Source: Diogma glabrata (taxonomy: Eukaryota > Arthropoda > Insecta > Diptera > Cylindrotomidae). Taken from it: DNA of 64,000 nt. Every line of letters starts with the position of its first letter. The first letter of the stretch is position 1. The position numbers and the translations under genes were made by a program. Positions 58,169-64,000 of the stretch are shown piece by piece. A model generated the notes under the pieces. That model did not search any database and was not told the origin of the DNA. It worked only from the letters and a program-made list of their open reading frames with translations. The stretch is taken from the NCBI GenBank assembly GCA_963693315.1, contig OY856186.1, forward strand, positions 235,643,135 to 235,707,134, in the 5' to 3' direction.

Positions 58169-59830
58169 TAAAGTTAGTAAAAAATTATTCGAAATTTGCT
58201 TTTTTAAAGTTAATTAAAAATTATTCGAAATTTGTTTTATGAAAGTTAATTAAAATTATTCGATATTTTTGTTTTATATTGCACCAACTCTCACCAAAAT
58301 ATTTTATAAATCCTATAAATCTGGTATTTTTCCATCCTGCTGGAAGTTGGCCAATGTCCAGCCTGTCCCAAAAAAGGAATGAAATGTGATATTTCAAATT
58401 ACAGACTAATAACCTTACTCCCAGTCCTGTTTAAAATATACGAGCAATATATTGATTCACACATATCCAAATTTTTGGAGGACAACCATTTGATATCATG
58501 ACAGTCAATACGGTTTTAGAAACAAAAGATCAACAATCGATCTATTGAACTAAGTGGCACATTTTTGGAATCAAAAGCATTTGATCGACATGCCAACTTG
58601 GTCAACAAGCTCGTTGCGTACGGTTTTCATACCGCAGTTGTGAAGTTGATTCAAAATTTTCTGTCTAACCGATACATCTCGGTATCTATAGATGGCTTTA
58701 TTTCTGAGTCCAAATTAATCAACGCTGATGTACCCCAAGGCTCAGTTTTATCTCTCACTTTATTTTTAATTTATATCAACGAACTGTTGCAAATCACCAA
58801 TAACCCAATAAATAGTTTTGCAGATGATAGTACACTGCACAAGTCATTCGTCCCCCTATCTTCAAAGGGTAAATGCATGAAGAAATAAATCTCGCCCGGA
58901 GAGACGCTGCCATAAATGTAAACGAGGACTGAAAAAAGTCGCCGATTAGGGTGACAAAAATTTGGTCATTTTTAATTCCACCAAAACACAGCTATTCGTT
59001 GTTTCCAGATCAAAGACCGAGTTTCCCAATGATATTTCAATTAATATGTGTAACGACCAAATAGACGAATGTGAAAACATTCGTTTATTGGGAGTCACAA
59101 TTTCCAATGACTTACTCTGGAACGATCATATCATGGCCATGGCAAAAAGCGCATCAAGAAAACTCGGCCTCCTCAACAGATGTAAAAAATATTTTTCTCC
59201 GTATCAATTACTCCACATTTATAAGTCCTATATTCGTCCCTGCATGGAGTATTGTCAAGTTTGGGGCGCTGCATTTTTACCATCTTGGGCCTTTTGGACT
59301 CTGTTGAAAAGCGTGCTATACGAATTGTTGGTGATCGAAATTTAACATTAAATCTTGATTCCCTACAACATCGTCGCCAAATATCGTCACCAGCAGTGCT
59401 CGGATGAAATTAGATCTATAATGCCTCAGACATCTTCTTTTCCTTGTTCAACTCGTCAATCTGTTTGTGCAAATAGTCAAACTGTCGGGATTACTCACTG
59501 CCCCAGTAACAAAATCCAAAGGGATTTCTTTGTGCGTACATCGTACAAATGGAATGCTTTGCCTGAAACAATAGTCTCGAGTGCCTTCAATCCACAAAGA
59601 TTTAAATAAAACGTCCACCAACACCTCAAGATGCATGTTGTTGCGGGACCTATAAGGTCTTAAAAGGTATCTATGTGCTGTTGTGACATATTTTGTAATT
59701 CCTACTACACAACACTTTTTACTAAAAAAAAAAAATATTGTAAAAATATTTTTTTTTTGAAATAAAAATTATTCGATATTTGTTTTCTTAAAGTTAATTA
59801 AAAATAATTTAAAATAGTTAAAAAAAATCA
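58169..59830. repeat. 36-bp tandem repeat interrupted by a LINE
   Basis: Three units of AAAGTTAATTAAAAATTATT and CGAAATTTGTTTT at 58169-58285; two partial units at 59765-59815. The LINE fragment lies between. Confidence 0.65.
58290..59735 (+). pseudogene. CR1/Jockey-type reverse transcriptase fragment with its 3' UTR
   Basis: Opens in the fingers region (IFYKSYKSGIFPSCWK, VQPVPKK). Then KIYEQYIDSHISKFLEDNHL, and from 58565 ANLVNKLVAYGFHTAVVKLIQNFLSNR, INADVPQGSVLS and the catalytic NSFADDSTLH (58815). The motif A region reads FLESKAFDRHANL and has lost its usual first aspartate. 58962-59345 has KTQLFVVSRSK and LLGVTISNDLLWNDHI; 59355-59609 is the C-terminal end. The 3' UTR (59610-59735) ends in A-rich sequence and has relatives at 860-1000, 4300-4410 and 61495-61625. 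Several frameshifts. Confidence 0.82.
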
Positions 59831-60479
59831 TTAATCTATTTTTTAAAAAATTATTAATTAAAAAAATTAAAATTAAGGAAACATTAAAATGAAGTATCTA
59901 TTATTGTAATGAATTATTAATAAAACTAATTAGTTGGTTTATTGGGTTAAACTATTAAGTCTTATAAAATAATCCTTGACCCCCCCCAATGGAAAATTCT
60001 GGCTACGCCACTGGTGTATTTGTATTATTTTTTGCTGGAAGACGAATTTATCAAAAAATCTCAATTTCATAAAATTGATGTACATCAGAAAAAACATCAA
60101 AAATTTGGTCTGAAAGAACACGACCAATTGATTCACATCAATTTTTTTTTGATGTACATCACTTTTTTTGGTCTGAAAGAACTCCACATTAGGCTCGTAA
60201 ATTAATAGAAATGGCAGCATATTTGGCTTTTTTAAAGGCAGAAAAATAAGTTGTCGCAAATCTTGATAAATGGCATATATAATGAAATATAAGATGACAA
60301 AAAGCACCGTTTTGAAATTTGAGCAAAATCGAATAACTGGTTCAGGAATGGAAGCATGTTTGGTGGATATTTTTGGTTTGTATGGTCAAGTCATTCATTT
60401 GTTCATTTGTTATTATATTTTTTATTCACTTATGCAGTCTCGTACTAAATGTTCTATGAGTTGGATGTGTCGATTGTAG

Positions 60480-61186
60480 ATGGTGGTCATGGTGGTCATT
60501 GTGGTCATGGTGGCCATGGTGGTCATGGTAGTCATGGTTGTAATAGTGGTCATGGTGGTCATGGTGGTCATAGTGGTAATGGTGATCACGGTGTTCACGG
60601 TGGTCATGGTGGTCACGGTGGTCATAGTGGTCATGGTGTTCATTGTAATCACGGTGGTCATGGTAGTCATGGTGGTCATGGTGATCATGGTTGTCATGGT
60701 GGTCATAGTGGTCATGGTGGTCATGTTGGTCATGGCGGTCACGGTGGTCATGGTGGTCAAGGTGGTCATGGTGGTCATGGTGGTCATGGTTGTCATAGTG
60801 GTTATGGTGATAATGGTGATAATGGTGGTCATGGTGGTCATTGTGTTCACGGTGGTAATGGCGGTCATGGTGGCCACGGTGGTCATGGGGTTTATGGTGG
60901 TCATGATGGTCATGGTGGTCATGGTAGTCATTGTGGTCATGGTGGTTATGGTGGTCATGGTGTTCACGGTGGTCAAGGTGGTCGTGTTGTTCACAGTGGT
61001 TATGATGGTCATGGTGTTCACGGTGGTCATGATGTTCAATGTTCATGTTGGTCCGGTCATGGTGGTCATGGTGATCAAAGTGGTCATGGTAGTCATGGTG
61101 GTAATGGTGGTCACGGTGGTCATGGTGGTCATGGTGTTCACGGTGGTCATGATGGTCATGATGGTCATGGTGGTGTCACGGTCATA
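60480..61186. repeat. 9-bp minisatellite GGTGGTCAT, about 700 bp
   Basis: Near-continuous GGTGGTCAT units with GGTGTTCAC, GGTAGTCAT and GGTGATCAT variants. As the unit length is a multiple of three, long frames stay open on both strands (Gly-Gly-His, Val-Met-Val, Thr-Met-Thr, Asp-His-His). No start, domain or family supports a gene. TGTCACGGTCATATATCTA is doubled just after. Confidence 0.9.
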
Positions 61187-61494
61187 TATCTATTATCTGT
61201 CACGGTCATATATCTACATATCTATTTTATTTTATATTTAATATTTTTAGTAATACCTGCTGCAGTAAGCAAAGAAGTTTTACTTCAACAGCGTGTAAAG
61301 ATTACGCACTTCGATTTTTTTTGATCTGAGATCTGTTTTTCAAATCTGAGATTTTAGCTAGATTTACCCCTCAGATCAATTCCCCTTCACTAATACAAAT
61401 TAAAGTGAAATTTGACATATGTCAATTGTATTCTTTAATATGAGATTTTAAATTTTAGATGAGTTTATTAATTTTTTTTTTTTTTTTTTTTTTA
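61187..61494. other. no gene seen
   Basis: Contains GATCTGAG words near 61325-61375 and a T-run at 61471-61492; nothing else supported. Confidence 0.4.
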
Positions 61495-62092
61495 ATAAAA
61501 TGTGTTGTGTAGTAGGAATTACAATATGTGTCACAATAACACATAAAAACCTTTTAAGACCAAGGTCCCACAACAACATACGTTCAAAGATGTTGATGGA
61601 CGTAAATCTTCTTTTTTTGTTTTTTTATATTTTTGTTTGAAGAATGGATAACTAAACAAAAAATTCTATCACTGACAAAATATGACGTAGGCCAATATTT
61701 TATGATAGAATAGAGAAAATATAAAGTAAATTAAAAAGTAAATAGCAAATTTTTACAAAAATTTGCTGAAACAAAACAAAACTGTAGTTGCCAATAATCC
61801 AGCCGGTTGCATATTCCTTGATCCTGTGACGCTCTATCTTTCTTGAAGATTAAAACCCACACATAGTTATATGGAAGCTCGTTTCCTCAAGGAAGCAATA
61901 GCGTCTCATCATCAAGTATTATTTCACAGCTAAGACTGAGGGTGCTACCGTTGACTGAATACAGTTCATCCGCCACCACCCCTAAGATGTCACCTTGGCT
62001 AGTAATATCTCACTGCTATTGCCAGTGGTATGTGATATCTCACGTTAACTCGTATGTCAATAGCAGGGACTGGAGTACGCGGGGTTGTCACA
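61495..62092 (-). repeat. dispersed repeat: LINE 3' UTR plus adjoining block, copy 2
   Basis: Same two-part structure and orientation as 840-1240. The LINE 3' UTR (TGTGTCACAATAACACATAAA, CCACAACAACATACGTTC) is followed by AGAATGGATAACTA and, later, CCAGTGGTATGTGATATCTC and CAGGGACTGGAGTACGC. It is longer than copy 1, so one has insertions or deletions. Confidence 0.6.
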
Positions 62093-62468
62093 CCCGTAGA
62101 TCAAAAATAAAAAAATATTCAAAACTATAAAAACTGATCCCTCCATGCGGGAAGGCTGGATCCCTCCATTGTAAAATAAATTAAATTAAATGAAATAAAT
62201 AATTCTAAATTAAATAAAAGTGTGTAAAGTGCGTGAAGTGTGTAAGAACTAGTTTATTATTATCAAAGCACATGTCGCAAATTTCATTTTTTTACCCATA
62301 CAACAAAAATAGTAAAAACAGCTGATTTCTTGTTCGATTGGTCGCCGAAATCTAGATCTTTTTCGATCAAATCTGATTAACCAATCGAAAACCACATAAA
62401 TTGAAATTGTTTAGTCGATTTGCAGATTCAATTTCAATTTCAATTGCATCGAGAAATGGGCCACAGCC
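62093..62468. other. right end of the 54934-62468 element; no gene
   Basis: Includes doubled GATCCCTCCAT words (62137 and 62159), a palindrome GATTGGT...ACCAATC around 62337-62385, and the TIR ending at 62468. Confidence 0.45.
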
Positions 62469-62471
62469 AAT

Positions 62472-63690
62472 AAATTAATTGCGTGTTTTCACACTTATGT
62501 ATACATGAGCAATTTTTCTTAACATTTTGATTCTCAGGATGGTAATTTGTAAAAATATTTGTCATCCTTTCTGCCAATATTCTGTACTTTATTTCACTGG
62601 ATTCCTTTGCCTGAACACACTGCTTCATATAATAATAACCATGTTGTAGCGACATTTTCAATAGCTGAGAATCCAAACAATTTCGTATCAATGGTACAAA
62701 TTGCTGCAATCTCTAAATCTGTAATAATTATTCTAGGATTTGCATTGGGTATTAATTCTAAAACTGCCATCAACATTTTACAGTAAGTATCATGTCTTAT
62801 TTGGTAATAATGCTAATATACATGGTAATGCAATGCACCATATTATCAAAAAAATAAAAAATATTTCTGGAACCACTTTAAATGTTCCATCTGCAAGCCA
62901 ACAATCATTAGTTACGAGCAAAACTGTATGAGCAAAACGAATTATTCTAGTATGATTATCAATTCCTGAATCATATACCATCCCGAGCAGAAATTTGTCA
63001 GGGCTCAAGTAAGGCCCTGATCAGGTTTGCCCTAAGCCGGATCAGGCATTGGTAGGGCTGCCTGATTGGGCCCTGATCATGAGTGTAACGCTTTTGCGCT
63101 ATCAGGTCCTGATTGGGATTACCGGATCAGACCCTGATTAGGATAATCGGATCAGGCCCTGATTGGGATATCCTGACCAGACCCTGATATATATTTATAT
63201 ATTATATACATAAATTAATCAAATTAAAATAAAAAAAATGCAAGGGAAAAAATTAAAATATACATACCACCTTAATAACTATTATTATAGTCTTTTAGCC
63301 GAGAAGCTATAACTAAAATATACATGAAACGATTTTAACTATATATTTCTAAAATGGATAATACTCTAGTGAATTTTAACCAATTGAAATTTCAGCTAGG
63401 GGTCAAATACGAAAAACCTGATCAGGGCCGGATATATTCAAATCAGGTTAACCCTAAAAGGGTATTCTAAATCAGGCCCATATCAGATTGCCCTAATAGG
63501 GATTGCCCTTGTAGGACTGGCCAGGCCCTGATCACGCCCTGACTGTATTCAGGTTTTCCCTAACTAATTTCTGCTCGGGATATTATATTTTTCAAATATT
63601 AAAATATGAATGTCTCTCGGATTGGCTAGAACTCCCATTTGTTTTACTCTTGGTGTACTGTTTTCCAGAGTTTTTACTTAATGTTGAGTT
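62472..63690 (-). pseudogene. Mutator-like (MULE) transposase, broken and split by a MITE
   Basis: Read on the - strand from about 63670: TPRVKQMGVLANPRDIHILIFEKYN, then the MITE at 62982-63579. It resumes with MVYDSGIDNHTRIIRFAH, NDCWLADGTFKVVPEIFF (first catalytic aspartate in ADGTFKV) and ALLPNKT. After a frameshift near 62785: MLMAVLELIPNANPRIIITDLEIAAI (second catalytic aspartate in ITDLE), and then a GYYYMKQCVQ stretch equivalent to the GCxFHxxQ motif. It stops where the TIR element 54934-62468 begins. The part with the last acidic residue is not recognised. Similar proteins in insects often carry a FLYWCH zinc finger, not seen here. Confidence 0.8.
62982..63579. mobile_element. MITE with CTGATCAG-rich tandem units, inside the MULE
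   Basis: Inverted ends CCCGAGCAGAAATT at 62982 and 63579, extended imperfectly by (T/A)GT(C/T)AGGG. AT lies on both sides. Inside are many CCTGATCAGG or CCTGATTGGGAT words, three of them as a 25-bp tandem repeat (about 63106-63183). It lies within the MULE coding region, whose frame resumes after it. Confidence 0.8.
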
Positions 63691-63778
63691 GATAGGGCTA
63701 TAACGTATCACTAAGTCAAATACGATATCAAATGACAGATTGGTAGCTTAGTTAGAGCACTTCAAAACATTTTATTTT

Positions 63779-64000
63779 ATATACGGACATTGTGTTTTTT
63801 TACAATAAAATTTTCTACGTGATATTTTGTGGGTGTGATTTTAGGATGTGATATTTTTTCGTGTGTGATTTTAGGATGTGATATTTTTTCGCGTGTGATT
63901 TTATGATGTGATATTTTCGAAATGTGTTATTTTCATGATGTGATATTTTCGTGGAGTATGATTTTTTCGCTGTGATATTTTCGACGTGATATTCTTTCGT
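63779..64000. repeat. ATCACA-type satellite/TIR, right copy, inverted, cut by the window end
   Basis: In reverse complement it reads CACGTCGAAAATATCACAGC, then ATATCACATC and AAAATCACACGCGA words, and ends TTTTATTGTAAAAAAACACA with ATGTCCGTAT. This is the same order and ends as the left copy, so the two face each other. The outer end lies beyond position 64000. Confidence 0.8.

Larger units (their letters stand above)
55836..60013. mobile_element. hAT-type element with exact ends, no transposase left
   Basis: Ends CAGTGGCGTAGC and GCTACGCCACTG, flanked by a perfect 8-bp duplication GTGTATTT (55828-55835 and 60014-60021). C-runs lie just inside both ends. The left end is repeated inside (55844-55990 versus 56457-56600: GCGTAGCGACATACGGGTTT), either an internal duplication or a second end. 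LINE remnants make up much of the interior. Confidence 0.88.
55557..60188. mobile_element. Harbinger-like MITE split by a hAT element
   Basis: Inverted ends TGTGGAGTTCTTTCAG at 55557 and 60188, with TTA flanks (55554-55556 and 60189-60191). GATGTACATC palindromes recur inside both arms, near 55580 and 60076-60160. Without the 4.2-kb hAT it would be about 446 bp. Confidence 0.8.
54934..62468. mobile_element. large TIR element, host of further nested insertions
   Basis: Inverted ends GGCCGTGGCCCATTTCTC (54934) and GGCTGTGGCCCATTTCTC (reverse of 62451-62468), 17 of 18 equal, flanked by AAT on each side (54931-54933 and 62469-62471). It appears to interrupt the MULE pseudogene at 62469. Much of its 7.5 kb is later insertions; no transposase of its own was recognised. 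Confidence 0.65.

Noticed and set aside
60422..61324. Open frames of 205-291 codons on both strands
   Set aside because: They follow from a 9-bp repeat whose unit is a multiple of three. Several overlapping frames are equally open, so none is credible as a gene.

Overview
The window looks like accessory DNA from an AT-rich insect nuclear genome. The evidence is short GT-AG introns (mostly 52-95 bp), two tandem genes of the MFSD6-like major facilitator family, and insect-type transposons of nearly every class. Small introns and the mix of elements lean towards a fly or midge, but the species cannot be named from the sequence. Only two host genes are visible, both on the + strand and about 35 kb apart: an incomplete copy (exons 1550-3597; N-terminal exons not in the window) and a complete 11-exon copy (39032-41631, 576 codons). 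They are clear paralogs. They share nearly all intron positions and nine cysteines in an extramembrane loop; one intron present in the second gene is absent from the first. Almost everything else is mobile DNA, much of it with exact boundaries set by terminal repeats and target-site duplications (TSDs). Layout. 0.3-1.2 kb: LINE remnants. 1.55-3.6 kb: first MFSD6-like gene. 3.7-4.25 kb: solo LTR. 5.2-7.0 kb: hAT transposon with 8-bp TSD. 7.4-9.1 kb: a large hairpin and a Harbinger-like MITE. 9.5-14.4 kb: Jockey-type gag remnant and a broken RTE-type LINE ending in 304 bp of GA repeat. 15.1-17.6 kb: two copies of a TIR repeat, the second split by a mariner. 17.6-24.4 kb: LINE remnant, AT-rich tandem repeats, diverged solo LTR, foldback repeat, MITE. 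24.5-28.3 kb: LTR retrotransposon encoding only gag-protease with an N-terminal SAP domain. 28.5-36.5 kb: deleted Gypsy element (- strand), also with a SAP-domain gag, whose 5' LTR is split by an intact Copia element. 36.6-38.8 kb: MITEs and an LTR-like sequence. 39.0-41.6 kb: second MFSD6-like gene, with a tRNA-type SINE in its last intron. 42.6-45.4 kb: TIR element with 6-bp TSD. 46.5-47.9 kb: RTE and Tc1-like fragments. 48.7-64.0 kb: a deeply nested complex. At its outside are arrays of ATCACA-type repeats at 48.77-54.69 kb and, inverted, at 63.78-64.0 kb; a broken Mutator-like (MULE) transposase lies inside the right one. Into this landed a second Copia, a solo LTR, and a TIR element (54934-62468) that holds a Harbinger-like MITE, which holds a hAT, which holds LINE remnants. 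Main points. First, the inverted ATCACA arrays and the MULE remnant may be one large transposon with structured long TIRs; this is a hypothesis. Second, the SAP-gag-protease element has near-identical LTRs and an intact ORF but no RT or integrase, so it must have moved with help. Third, the two Copia elements carry primer sites matching different parts of initiator tRNA-Met. All gene-product statements rest on motif reading by eye, without database searches.
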